From contig CP136063.1 of the NCBI GenBank assembly GCA_032622095.1, positions 119,990,723 through 120,054,722 of the forward strand: a DNA stretch of 64,000 nt, in the 5' to 3' direction. A program made the translations under genes and the position numbers. Positions 49,129-60,715 of this stretch are shown in pieces; within the stretch, counting starts at the first letter, position 1; every line of letters starts with the position of its first letter. The notes beneath the pieces are model-generated. The model did not search any database. It was not told the origin of the DNA and saw nothing but the letters and a program-made list of their open reading frames with translations. This stretch comes from Siphonodentalium dalli. Lineage: Eukaryota > Mollusca > Scaphopoda > Gadilida > Siphonodentaliidae.

Positions 49129-49258
49129 AATTTATTATCTGAACATTTCCCACCAATGAATTAGAATTTTTCTGCACTTGTATTATCTGTCGTCTGCTTA
49201 AATTTCCTGAAAAAATATCCTTCCAGTTGAATAATAGAACATTCCAATGTATACTTAA
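49129..49258. repeat. Dispersed repeat R3, second copy
   Basis: TTATTATCTGAACATTTCCC, then CTTGTATTATCTGTCGTCTG and CTTAAATT: a direct copy of 42235-42355 with about 15-20 percent visible changes. Confidence 0.75.
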
Positions 49259-50740
49259 TAATTCATTTTACATACAATAATGTATGTGCACCAACAACGC
49301 CATATGGAAATGATGGTAACCGGCTACATTTCTGTAAAAACTAGTGTTTACTAACTTGTGTGCGGCATTAGTTCGTGAGAATCTTGATTCCATTGCGTGA
49401 CAATGTTCGTCATAATGTCACAATGATGTGATCTCGCACTCTTCCGAATTTTCTTCTAACTGAACATGAGCCAGTTGACGTTATTGTCAAGTTTCCAATA
49501 CCATAGTGTTCACTATAGTGCCCGGTATAAGCCACATACCCATGATTGTGCACCACAATTCAGCCACGTGGATTTGTTCCAACAATATCAGTGGAACGCA
49601 AACCATATAAATACGTCAAAATAAGTAAGTTCCCCATGACATATTTATAGAATACTGAGGTCGATTGTCGTGAAAATGTTAGATGTATATTCAATATAGT
49701 ATGATTGATTTGTGAAATTTCTCTCCCAGTAGATGATGAGTGTCATATCGTTTAGGGTCATTATCCACTCTTTTGTTGACAGTTCGCTCCCTTTGGTGCC
49801 ATACGTACCCAGTCACTAATGAGAGATGCACTTGTCGTTAACAGAGAATTCTGACACTTGAATATGACAAAATGTCCAGCATATACGTGGACGATTTTGT
49901 TCATTTTGGAAAGTCGACTAATTTTCCCATTTAAATGGTGTTCATTCAAGCAAGGTAGCCACTCACCATACCATTGATTACTAGATGTTTTCGTCAGATA
50001 CGAGATTATCTTCGCAACGGTTCAACGCATTATGAAAACCAAATCTGAAGATATCCTCGAACTTACTTTTTTTAAGGTGTTTTTTATGTGTTTACATCCA
50101 ATATGCGTATCAAGATGAGCACATGCAGGGAAAATGGCGGCGACTTGTTGGTGCTCCAACGGCTGAGTTCAACCGAGAAAGTTTAGAAACGTCTACCGCG
50201 ATATTCATCGTCTATAGTCATCATTTTCATTGACGACTCGAGGTCAACATTGGTCACAAAATATAGCAACATTTTCAACCCATTGTGTCCTCTTGAGGTC
50301 CTGTCGTGTAAAATTTGCTGAAGCAGCTGAGTATGACTTTCATATGTTTAGGACGATTCTAGTCAAAACAGATGCACGTGGGAGATAGGCATAAACTTCG
50401 AATCTCATTCCACCAACGATGGGCATGACTATATATAGACAGTGAAATCAGTCATCTTCATCTGCGCAGGTTGTCTCCCACCTACCAAACTGACACCACC
50501 CACGTGAACTTATAGATATATGATCAGGATTATTCTCAGTCTGCACCCGCTGGTTAAGTTGCACTTCTACGATGTGGGTCCTGCTTATTTGTAGATGGTG
50601 GTGGAGCAAAGCAACGCTGTTGTGGGGTTTGGTTGTGTTCTAGAATTGGCAATTTCGATAACTTTGATAAAACCTGAAACCTTTGTTAAGGAAATGAGCA
50701 ATAAATGAATTGAAATTGAACGATAGGAGTCATAATAGTG
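49259..50740. other. No recognised gene
   Basis: No frame above 62 codons and no repeat with clear ends. Confidence 0.4.
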
Positions 50741-50852
50741 TACAGTAATGCTTGTTGCCATTCATCGGAAAGCCATATTTCCGACTAAATCCTGAAAAGT
50801 TACCCATAATTCTGCTATGGTTAAGAAGTCGATTACTTAGAACATTGCTGTA
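50741..50852. mobile_element. Foldback MITE family F, deleted copy
   Basis: Starts TACAGTAATGC, jumps to TTGTTGCCATTCATCGGAAA, then the complete right arm (AGCCATATTTCCGACTAAAT ... GGTTAAGAAGTCGATTACTT) and ends ATTGCTGTA. Most of the left arm is missing compared with 28074-28242. Confidence 0.85.
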
Positions 50853-52315
50853 TGTATGCAATTCTCCGAAAAACATATATACAGCAATATTCCAATAGTT
50901 GCTGTGTTGGTTGTTGCAAAACAATGGTAAATGCTATCTTGATTGATTGGAAACAGATTGCCGTTTTCGCAGCCATTGTTAAAAATATTTTCAGATAACA
51001 ATATTCTCCAGAGATACCGATCTCGAAACGAATCACCGAGACATGCCAGATGACTGGGAAATGATCACTTTAGAAACAGTGGTACTTTTTTGTTAACAGC
51101 ATCGCTTTAACCCACCGATTCGCAATACCCAACAACTTCAGGAAATTGTCACTCCACTTCCCTCTTTTTTGTTTTTTGTTTTTTTTGTACACGGAATTCC
51201 ATTTCCAGGCGGTACGCGGGATTCATATCCCGTCTTAAATTGTATTCGGATTCAAATAAAGGGCTGGTACGTATTTACAAAGCCTTCTCGGCCAACAACA
51301 GATTGGGGTATCGGTTGTGTTGATGCTGTTTTTGACCGAGTCCCATTCCGTTACTCTTTTATAACGGACTTTACGGCCAGAATCATGGGCGAGAGTTATT
51401 TTGGGTGTATGTCTTCGGATTAGTTCAACTTCAAATGGAGGCTTTGTGTATATATGGATATAGAGGGCAGCATTTCCCATACACGATGACATAAAACATG
51501 AATATATCAGAGGTCCGTTAAATGTCGACTCAAAGCCTTGTTTTCCAGAGAATTTCGATTTTCGCGCTATCAGAAAATGCCTGTAAACAATAGATAAAAC
51601 GACCGTATCATCACTCAACCTTTTACTATCACGTTAAATGTTATATCATTTTGAAGACAGCTTAATATCGGACATGTAATATGATTAATCACATAAATGT
51701 GGTATACCTGAATGCCCGGGCTCCACGTGTACATATAAAACGTCTTTTGAACGAAAGTCGTCCATAGAAGCGCAATGGGCGGGACTCGGTCCAAAACAGT
51801 ATCCCAACCGACATCCAAAGCTGGTGTGGGCCCGAGAAGACTTGGTCTACTGATACGAAACGTTTGTGTCGACAAATTGTCGTATTTGATTACTATATAG
51901 CATGGGCATATTTGTCCCTTTAAAATTACTCGTTCTGTTAAAAGGTTGCCCGTGACAAGCATTCACGTGGATCAACCGCGTCGCATGCATGCAGGTCATC
52001 ACTATGTCGTAAAAGAGAGTAATGTGTAGCACTCACATATTTGTTCTATATATTAATATGGAACATTTGGCCATATTACTATTAATAAGAGTGATACAAC
52101 ATAGATGGTATTGAAGTGTGAAATATATGTCATTACCCTATATTTTCTTAACTGGTATACATTCACCCCATCTTTTAACTGGTATTCAACAGGTTGATGT
52201 GTGCGCGACACCCTCCTTCAGAGCAACTTAGCAGATCCATGCAGTTATCCAGACTTGCATAGGTTTCGTTTCGGGTTTTAAATTTCCGCGCGTGTTTGGT
52301 CTGTTGATCGGTGGT
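50853..52315. other. No recognised gene
   Basis: Frames of 84 (plus, 51169), 127 (minus, 51235-51618) and 115 codons (minus, 51615-51962) overlap each other and have no motif. A T-rich run lies at 51164-51188. Confidence 0.4.
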
Positions 52316-52746
52316 TTAAAGATGCATAATCCGAATTAACGCTCCCAAATCACTATTTCATTGGCTTCGGGGGGGGGGGTGTAAAAATATTTGATTCGAG
52401 TCGAGGAACCCATCCATCAAAGCTCAGAGTGATCAGAGGTCGATTTTTTAAATTAGTTTTTTTTCTCAAGATGCGTACTTATTTGTGGCCTAGAAAAAAG
52501 TCGTCAAAGCGACGGTCTCGAACAAAATTGCGCATGAAGATGGATAACTCAATCAAGTGGTAATACGGCCAAATTTTGTGATGAACAAGTGATAATACGG
52601 CCATATTTTGTTGAACAACATGTTGATAAATAACACGTTTCGGGAATTTTTATACCACAGTTGACAGTGGCTAGCATTATTTTGTTGTAATTAATCGATT
52701 GTAACTTGATGATATGGTGACCGCTGATCGGATTGAGTACTTTTAA
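52316..52746. mobile_element. TTAA-flanked MITE, relative of 1821-2308
   Basis: TTAA at 52316-52319 and 52743-52746. The right end, inverted, is TTAAAAGTACTCAATCCG, identical to the left end of the 1821 copy. The left end is diverged (TTAAAGATGCATAATCCG). The interior shares TTTGATTCGAGTCGAGGAAC and GATGGATAACTC-AATCAAGTG with that copy. A G-run of 10 or more lies near 52369-52379. Confidence 0.8.
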
Positions 52747-52898
52747 ACGCGCATGATCATTTGAAACTCAACAATATGTATGCATAATTTGTAAGTATGG
52801 GTATTTGTTGATAACTACTCGCATACATATTATAATTACTACATACGCCATATAGAAATTTAACTTCTGTTTTCACTGTGTCGCACATACGTAAGACA

Positions 52899-53353
52899 GA
52901 CGCTCTTTATTTTTACCGTACAAGAATAGTCTAATAAGTAACGCTCTTCATTATTTCGTGCTGAAAGTCATTTTCATTTCTGAAGCGATTGATTATGACT
53001 TGAGTCGGCATTTACAGTCCGTATAAAGGACATAAAGGTACAGCATGACTTTATCGTCATATTTTGATCCTGGGACCGGAATGTTATAAAAGTGACCATT
53101 ACATGCTGTGTATAAATCTGAGGCTTCAAACCGCCATGGTTCTTCAGAAGCGATTCGTAATATTCGGTGTTCATATAGTATCGCTCTACATCCAGGTGAC
53201 TTACATGGTCTATATGCATCGGGGGAAACTCATTGAAGCCATATGATTTATGGCATTATACGAAACGAGAATCCATTTTTCCTTCGGCGTGGAACAATTA
53301 AGAGCGTTCCTTGTTTGCCTCTTCCGCGCTTGGTAAATATAAAGAGCGTTTCC
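52899..53353. mobile_element. MITE-like element with paired AAGAGCGTT ends
   Basis: The left end has ACGCTCTTTATTTTTACC and, about 40 bases in, ACGCTCTTCATTATTTCGTG. The right end has the inverted form: AATTAAGAGCGTTCC, then GGTAAATATAAAGAGCGTTT. The arms are about 60 bases and diverged between the two motifs. No ORF of note. Confidence 0.7.
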
Positions 53354-55100
53354 AAAACTTAAGCGAGGAAAGTTGAAAGCAGCATTTCTAATTCTTTAAC
53401 CAGATGTATGTCAGTAATTCGTGTGTTCGTTGACCTAATTTGATCACCGGGACGTGACAAATTAGAGCAATAACTACCCCAATTTGAGGACTGAAGATTA
53501 CGAGTCGGTAAATATCCTAATTTAGCATCTGTTCTGACAAGAATTGTTTTATCTTTTTGTTTTATCTTTGCTCACGGTGAGCACTTTAAAGACTTTGTTT
53601 ATACATTTTTAATTGTTTTATTACAACCCACGCTTATAAAATTCGTTAATAAAGTTTATTTATTTATTATACATATATACCTCGAATTGTGTACGTGAAT
53701 TGCTTCCCTTTGGTTTGTGTATTAGTTGATAGGGAGGGTGTAAAAACTCACAATATCAGTTAAAGAAGCCCTATCCGAAATGTTGAACTTATTATCTTAA
53801 TGTTTCCCAACAATGGCCGTGTCACACGTATCACCGTTACGAGTTGAATTGCATGGTGTAGTTCGGTGACAATTGGCCTTTATTCAGATCTCGATTAACT
53901 ATGTATTTGCATATCTTATGTTATACTTCATGGTCCCATGGATATGGAATATTTTTTTTAACTTTCAATTGAGAAGGTTGCATTGAGCGAACAATGAACA
54001 TATTTTCAGCTTTAAATATGCTCTATCTTTTCCTGGCAGAACTTCCAACAACAAAAATATTTCTATGAAACTCATTTCCAAGGCATTTTAAAGATATTAT
54101 AAACAAATACACATAGAAAATACACATAGAAACATGTGTTGCTGCACACATGCCATTAAAATGTGTTTTAAAAGATATATTTATAATACAAAATATTGTA
54201 ATGTTATAAAAATAGCCACATTTCTGTCCCAATTATAGTAAATAATTTGAAAAAATAACGACTGGTATCTCTGACTTATTATTCCAAATTCAATGAAGAG
54301 ATATACCATCTTTAATAACTTAAATTGATAGAGCGAAACGGAAGTAAATATCTGGAACAACTTCAAGCTTGACAATAGTTCACAAAATCATAATCAGTTT
54401 TTAAAATATTCTCCTGAAAAAAATCTCCACCCACCATTGACTATCTTTCAAGTTGTATATTCGGTTGAGACCTGAGCTTACAGTACTGCCAGTTGAATCA
54501 TTGTCAATAACCAAAGACTCAGATACTGAAGTTGCCAATAGTCGTACGTTGTCTATGTGAGACACATATATAACTACGGACTCAGTATCTGAGTCTGAGT
54601 CATTTGTATTGACAAACATGGCACTACTGGCCGATATCTTTATGAACGAATTTCACCAGTCTGTCGTGTTTGCTGTTATATATAGTTTGATTGTGTCGCG
54701 CCTTTCCTTCAGATACCCCATATAACTGGTGCTGGTAACATATCACCGTCATTAAATGGTGGACTCTCTTCCAATAATCTATGGAGGCATGTTAGTTGAT
54801 GCTTCTGGTATCAGACTGTGTATATTTAAGTCTAAATTTGTGAAGCATTTATAATGTACTGTCAGGTTATGGACTGACTGACTTGGTTTTAAAATCATTA
54901 ATGCAGTATTCTAATCTAAACTAATCTAATCGTGATACTCTTTTAATACTGCATGATGTGCATAATAGTACAGGTAGATGGCAAACCATTTTGTAGGACA
55001 AGACAGGAGAGTTGTGAAAATCAATCTGAAGAACCCTAACGCAAAGAAAGAGCAATGACTACCAAAGAATCAACAAAAGTACAGAAAGATCATTTCACAT
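53354..55100. other. No recognised gene
   Basis: AT-rich. A third, short R3 relative lies near 53783-53812. Frames are at most 72 codons. Confidence 0.4.
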
Positions 55101-55640
55101 AAAATCGTGAACACTTATGCTGACCAGTTAATGAATAAACTTGATGAACTGAATAGCATTGTCGATAATGTCAAACCGACTGTTGTTTATTTTTCGGAAT
55201 ATATACCAAAGAATAAAAAAATGAACTCTCCCAATTGAGCTTGATTATACTCAGAACATCTCCCAGACTGCTTGGATCGAAACAATCCAATAGGTATGGT
55301 TTACCTCGATTTCCAGAAGGCACTCGATACTGTGTCTCGTCAGTGGTTGATTTGAAAACTGCAAGCACCTGGTATCGCAAACACATAACTTCGATGGATA
55401 CAATGTTTCTAAAAGGATGTAAAACAAAAAGTTGCCGTGAAAACTGCAGATTTATACTGGAGTGAGGCTTCCCTCAAGAAAGTGTTTTGGGACCTACATG
55501 TTCTATTTTATTTATTAATATTCATAATCAATGTATACCATCCAGTGTTGACTGCCTTTGTAAAATCTTCGCCGATGACACGATATTTGCTCTCCAGAGT
55601 CTGACAATATTCAACAGTATGTAGGGCACATGTAGCTATT
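55101..55640 (+). pseudogene. LINE fragment: endonuclease start fused to RT
   Basis: The first part reads ...TYADQLMNKLDELNSIVDNV KPTVV in style (55110-55185), the start of an AP-type endonuclease of CR1/jockey-like LINEs. After a gap comes the RT: GMVYLDFQKALDTV (near 55293-55335), a degraded WSEASL/GPTC region (55458-55505), INIHNQCIPSSVDCLCKI and FADDT at 55568-55582 (catalytic Asp pair). Stops and frame changes are frequent, and the endonuclease middle and RT start are deleted. It is not functional. Confidence 0.8.
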
Positions 55641-55734
55641 TTATTTTGAAACAACTTCGAATATATTATTTATGAAACGCATAGAGATTATGGTGTGAAT
55701 TGTATTGTATACTAGCCATTATATACTAGCCATA

Positions 55735-57010
55735 ACTATAGAAACTATACGTTTGGTGAACTTGTATGAACCAAATGAAGATAGTCCAGCTTTTTACGCT
55801 AACTTGAAAATTACCCGGATTGGGAACACGCAAATAATCATGTACGGAGACTGGAATCTTGTTCATAATCAAGACTTAAGGTCAATTCACACCGGGCGCG
55901 AGCGCGCGATTTTTACGGCCGTTTTCTATCGATTTTCATATTCACACCGAAAGCGATTGAATCGCTTCGTCGCGCGCGATGAGTAGGGTATAAATAATCG
56001 TTTGAGTTCAACATTGGCTGGCAGGTCACAAATACAATGTATATGGACATTGTAAACATAATTTGCTCAACATATACATGTAAGAGTTTTCAAACTCATT
56101 GCATTGTCAAATATATTATGTGGAATGGTGTACGGACTTCCTAAATTTTCATAGCAATTGCGTTTAATTCAATTTCATTCTATAATTCCAGTTTGTATTA
56201 TGGGTGGTGGGGTGCAAATTGTGGCCAAAGTGATTTCACAAGCCAAGAATGTTCTCTTCTCTTTTTATTATTGTATACTCTTTCGTGTCATACAGACGCG
56301 CATGGCGTTGCACTTCAGTTATCAGCCTGTCGCTAAAGTCCTCCATCAACTTTATTATCGCGGCGACAAATGAATATGTCGCCTTCAAGTATAGGACAAA
56401 TACACATGAATAAACATCATGTTTGACAGCGACTCAATTATATCGCTGGTTTGGCAGAACGCGATAAATCGACCAAGCATAAAATCACGGCTGTGGTAAG
56501 CGATACGGTCGTGTTCGGTGTGAATATAAAAATCGCGCGCTTTAAACTTCTACGGACGACAGAACACGCGTGAAAATCGCGGGGTCGCGCCCGGTGTGAA
56601 TTGACCCTTAGACACTTATAATTACAAGCATACAAATAACCCCCATGCCAAAATGCAGTTTGGGACTTTGCTGGCAGCCTTGAACAAGTTGACGCATGGA
56701 GACTATAGTTAACAAAGAGGAAAGACACTACAAGTGGAGAAGGAAATCCCCGGTTAAAATGGAGAGGCTAGATTACTTTCTAATTTCTGAGGACCTCCTT
56801 GGTCTAACAGGAGAAGGAATGGCAATTATACCTGTGTACAAATCAGATCATTCTATCAGTTCACTTCCATTAAGTAGCAGCAAGTCTGGTCCGGGTTTCT
56901 GGAAATTTAATAATTTTCTTCTGAACTCTAGAGAATGTGTTGATTTAGTAAAATCAATTATAACTGAAAACAAAATGAGATACTCATACTTACGGTGGCT
57001 GATTTAGGAC
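55735..57010 (+). pseudogene. LINE endonuclease fragment split by a MITE
   Basis: IRLVNLYEPNEDSPAFY, then IIMYGDWNLVHNQDL (GDWN is the catalytic-site block of AP endonucleases) runs to 55878. The protein continues at 56608 as L-DTYNYKHTNNP, then MERLDYFLISEDL, YKSDHSISSLPLS (the SDH motif) and GPGFWKFNNFLLNS. These are the ordered blocks of a LINE AP-like endonuclease, which nicks target DNA. Frameshifts occur near 56700. It ends about 57010, before any RT. It is a second copy of the same or a close element as 55101-55640, in the same orientation. Confidence 0.85.
55879..56607. mobile_element. Harbinger-like MITE, 729 bp, TTA target duplication
   Basis: Inverted ends: AGGTCAATTCACACCGGGCG on the left and GGGTCAATTCACACCGGGCG reversed on the right, both continuing CGA and then a CGCGATTTT-ACG block. 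TTA lies at 55876-55878 and again at 56608-56610. With one TTA removed the interrupted LINE reads Q-D-L-D-T-Y in frame. A 3-bp TTA/TAA target duplication is characteristic of PIF/Harbinger transposases. There is no transposase inside. Confidence 0.88.
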
Positions 57011-57029
57011 ATCCGAAATATTTTTTTTA

Positions 57030-57200
57030 TCTCGTTATAACGACTTACTCATCTCGTTATAACGAGAAACTATCTCGTTATAACGAGAAACTTTCTTGCT
57101 ATAACGACATACGCATCTCGTTATAACGAGAAACTAAGTCGTTATAACGAGAAACTAAGTCGTTATAACGAGAAACTAAGTCGTTATAACGAGATATCTG
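57030..57200. repeat. TCTCGTTATAACGAGA palindrome array
   Basis: About nine tandem copies of a 16-bp perfect palindrome TCTCGTTATAACGAGA (variant AGTCGTTATAACGAGA), with AACTA-type spacers giving a period of about 20. The array ends at an AT run (57200-57212). Confidence 0.95.
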
Positions 57201-57211
57201 ATATATATATA

Positions 57212-59084
57212 TGGAACAGGTGTGTGAAGTTAGAAACCATTACCCAGTACCCAGTTCAACGTAAACTTAACATTGGAATATCTCATTACGGTAGACGGGG
57301 GAGGTCGAGGATTTAGTTCGTTGTTTTTGCAGTAATTCTCAATCTGTCTGTTGGAGGGGTGCAGGATTTGGGTTCTGGACCATTGGCGGCTCATCAATCC
57401 TATCCCCACGTCAAATTACTTATAACCCCCGGAGAGGGACCGGGAGGGATGGATTTCGAATAGGTTTCTAAACAGTACGCCAGACACCTGTTCGCAAATT
57501 CACGTAATGGCCATATATGTTGTCATGTTGACCAGGGAGGAGCACGACGGGTTTGCTGTTCCATTTGGGCGTAAATCTAACTGCGCCCTCTGTCTATAGC
57601 CTATACTCCCGGGAGGGTCCGGGAGGGGGTGCAGGAGAGGGCCCGCGGAGGTATCGGAAACTGAATGTGCCATTGGGTATGAGCATCAAAAACACACACA
57701 AACACCACCCCGTTGAGAAAAATTGAGAGGGACCATGAAGAGCATTTCTGATTTTGAATAGGTTTCTGGAAAGCCAATTGATATCCGGAAACCATTTCGT
57801 TGTTTTCTTAATTGCTCCCAACCTTGATGGAACATTTGGGTTCTGATTGATCCGCAGATTATCTACCCGACCCCCATTCCAAATCACGTATGACCCCCGG
57901 GGAGGTACCGATAGGGGCGTATTTCGAATAGGTTTCTGGAACGCGAATAGGGCGTCAGAAACCAGTTCGTTGTTATCGCAGTAACTCTCAGTCTGTCCGT
58001 GGGAGGGGATGGACAATTTGGGTTAACGTAGATCCGCAGATTATCTACCCGATCCCCACTTCAAATCACTTAAGAATAGTTTTCTGGAATGCGAATATGT
58101 TTCTGGAACGCGAATTGGGTGTCAGAAATAAGTTCGTTGTTGTTACAGTAACTCTCAATCTGTCCGCGGGAGGGGTGCATAAATTGGGCTCGTGACCATT
58201 GGCTGCTCGCCTACCCGACCCCACGCCAAATGACTGTTACCCCGAGGAGAGGGACCTGGATGGGCGGATTTCGAATAGGATACTGAATAATACGCCAGTG
58301 AATTTGGGTGATTTTTTCAAATGGATAGTGTTTCCGTGTGTCTTGGTGCCCATAACCAGTGCCACATTCAGCTTCCGACACCCCCACGTCCCCTTTGCTG
58401 CATCTTCCCCGGAACCTCCCGGGGAGTATAGGCTCTATACAGAGGGGTGCAGTTATATATACTTGAGCCCAACTGGAATAGCAAACCCATCGTGCACCTC
58501 CCCGATCAACATGACAACATATAACGGCCATATCACGTGAATTTGCGAACAGGTGTCTGGCGTACTTTTCAGAAACCGTCCCTCCCGGTCCCTCTCCGGT
58601 GGCTATAACTTCAACCTATAAGTCATTTGACGTGGGGTCGGGTAGGCGAGCAGCCAACTGTCGGAGCCCAAATTGTCCACCCCTCCCATGCACGGACTGA
58701 TTTGGGAGTTACTGCGACAACAACGAACTGGTATACCTGACGCCCAATTCGTGTTCCAGAAACCTATTCGAAATACGCCCCTACCGGTACCTTCCCGGGG
58801 GTCATAAGTGATTTGGAATGGGGGTCGGGTAGAGAATCTGCGGATCGACCAGAACCCAAATGTTCTATAAGTTCTATAAGTAATTTGACATGGGGATATG
58901 ATAGATGAGCCGCCATTGGTCCAGAACCCAAATCCTGCCCCCCCCCTCCAACAGACAGATTGAGAATTACTGCAGAAACAACGAACTGAATCCGCGACCT
59001 CCCCCGTCTACCGTAATGAGATATTCCAATGTTATGTTTACGTTTTGAACTGGGCACTGGTTTCTAACTTCACACACCTGTTCT
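57212..59084. repeat. About 1.9-kb inverted repeat built from about 170-230 bp subunits
   Basis: The left edge GGAACAGGTGTGTGAAGTTA and right edge TAACTTCACACACCTGTTCT are inverted copies. Inner landmarks also mirror: TCTATAGCCTATACTCCCGG (57593) with CCGGGGAGTATAGGCTCTAT (about 58420), and AATGGCCATATATGTTGTCA (57507) with its complement near 58507. Subunits carry GTTCGTTGTT, GCAGTAACTCTCAATCTGTC, ATTATCTACCCGACCCC and TTTCGAATAGGTTTCTGGAA; three direct units sit in the middle (57780-58200). Frames of 97-140 codons here are repeat artefacts. Confidence 0.85.
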
Positions 59085-59160
59085 AGTCCGTGGGCCAAAC
59101 CAGATATTTTTCGAGTTGGCTGCACCCCCCCCCCCTCCAACAAAGGTTTTTATATATCAA

Positions 59161-59976
59161 ACTAGAAGGTGACCCGACTTCGTCCGGGCTTTGACCTTGA
59201 ATTGTCCATTTTGAAGGTCAAGTGGGGTCACGATTTGACCAGTCCAAAACACTGCCCGGACAAAAGTACCCGACAAACGTGCCCGTCGAAATCCATCTGG
59301 TTTTACCCGATTTGACCTTGAATTGATCATTTTGAAGGTCAATGTCACGTTGGGGTCACGATTTGACTCGTCCAAAACACCCAGTGGACAAAAGTAACCC
59401 TATGTATAAAATTTCGTCGAAATCCCATCAAAATTTGCGATTTGACCTTGAATTGACCCGATTTCAAGTCGATAGCTCTACCCAGCCCGACGTTGTCCGG
59501 GCTATTCAAAAACCAAAATTCAAGTCGATAGCTCCACCCGTTTCCGAGATCTGGTCTGCGCATGCGCGAAGCTGGCGTCGCACGGCTCGGCGACCCGATA
59601 AACTTCGTATCCGGGGCAAGATACATTCACATACCAAATTTCAAGTCGATAGCTCCACCCGTTTCCGAGATCTCGTCTGCGCATGCGCGAAGCTGGCGTC
59701 GCACGGGCCCTGCGACCCGATAAAATTCGTATCCGGGGCAAGATACATTCACATAGCAAATTTCAAGTCGATAGCTCCACCCGTTTCCGAGATCTCGTCT
59801 GCGCATGCGCTGCATGGGCGCCGCACGAGCTCGCCAATACGACAACGACGACCGCCTGGTCAAACTACACACACGTACCAAGTTTCGTCCCGATCGGTCG
59901 AGAATCGTAGATTTGTATAAATGACATACATACACACATACAGACATACAGACAGAGGTCTTCAAAATATATAGGA
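59161..59976 (+). mobile_element. 122-bp-unit repeat element, copy 1
   Basis: Starts ACTAGAAGGTGACCCGACTT, has diverged units with TTTGACCTTGAATTG and GGGGTCACGATTTGAC (59190-59460), then three 122-base units beginning near 59521, 59642 and 59764 (TTTCAAGTCGATAGCTCCAC ... GCAAGATACATTCACATA). The 3' part is constant: TCGTCCCGATCGGTCGAGAA, a CATA/CAGA run and TTCAAAATATATAG. A simple-repeat tail after a constant 3' end is retroposon-like. The long plus frame (59342-59920) is the 122-base unit read through. Confidence 0.8.
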
Positions 59977-60250
59977 GACTAGCAGGTTAGCCCGCCACTG
60001 GCGGCATTCGTCCCATGGCTTTGTTCGAAAAAGCAATTGCAACAGGTTCCGAGACACTTGTGCTGCATTTTCAGCAATGAGTTAATTATTTTGTTTTTCA
60101 ATGAGTTAATTGTGCTTTTTTAATTTTTTAATTGAATTTTTTGTTTTTAAATTTTACCCGATTTTTTTTTGTTTTTCAAGGAGTTAATTGTGCCTATTTA
60201 ATTTTGTTTTTAAATTTTACTCGATTTTTTTTTGTTTTTCAATGAACCCG
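59977..60250. repeat. Junction segment and T-rich repeats
   Basis: Directly after the copy 1 tail comes ACTAGCAGGTTAGCCCGCCA, a differing head. Then TTGTTTTTCAATGAGTTAAT or close variants appear three times (60090, 60168, 60232), with T-runs between them. Confidence 0.6.
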
Positions 60251-60253
60251 TCC

Positions 60254-60493
60254 ATGACACTTCCCGTATTTAGCAAGTTTGAGCTCAATCGGTTCGAGTC
60301 TATAAAGGACACACACATATATATGACACTTCCCGTAGGTAGCAAGTTTGAGCTCAATCGGCATTCCCTGGAATTTCCCAGTCAATATTTAGCAAGTTTG
60401 TGCTCAATCGGTTCGAGTCTATAAAGGACACACTCATATATATGACACTTCCCGTAGGTAGCAAGTTTGAGCTCAATCGGCTTTCCCTGGAAT
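60254..60493. repeat. About 119-bp tandem repeat, two units
   Basis: TAGCAAGTTTGAGCTCAATC, then GGTTCGAGTCTATAAAGGAC and ATATATATGACACTTCCCGT, occur at 60271 and again at 60390. Within each unit the AGCAAGTTTGAGCTCAATCG block appears twice. GGTTCGAGTCT resembles a pol III B box, but no A box was found. Confidence 0.8.
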
Positions 60494-60611
60494 TTGCCAG
60501 TCACCAACGCGGCGTAATTTTGGTACATATATAGAGACCAATTGTCCATCGGCTGTCATGTGTAGTAAAGATGTCTTATAAGCCGACATTGCCGTGGGGA
60601 TGCCCGTTCCT

Positions 60612-60648
60612 ACACGCGTTTTCGATTCTATGAAGTACCCACATATAT

Positions 60649-60694
<46 letters not shown>

Positions 60695-60715
60695 GTAGTT
60701 CTCAAAATATATAGT
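60612..60715. repeat. Shared leader with (TA)n, copy 1
   Basis: TACACGCGTTTTCGATTCTATGAAGTACCC, a (TA)n of about 19 units (60654-60692), then CTCAAAATATATAGT. The same order, with a shorter AT run, occurs at 61978-62056. Both directly precede a 122-bp-unit copy. Confidence 0.75.

Noticed and set aside
57594-58540. Frames of 106-140 codons on both strands
   Set aside because: They lie inside the large inverted repeat; arms give matching frames on opposite strands, as expected for repeats.
59342-59920. 192-codon plus-strand frame and its relatives at 60857-61427 and 62146-62957
   Set aside because: All are read-through of the 122-bp unit on either strand, with no stop in the unit; both strands are open.
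60254-60493. Possible tRNA-derived SINE from a GGTTCGAGTCT B-box-like word
   Set aside because: No A box at the right distance and no tRNA fold.
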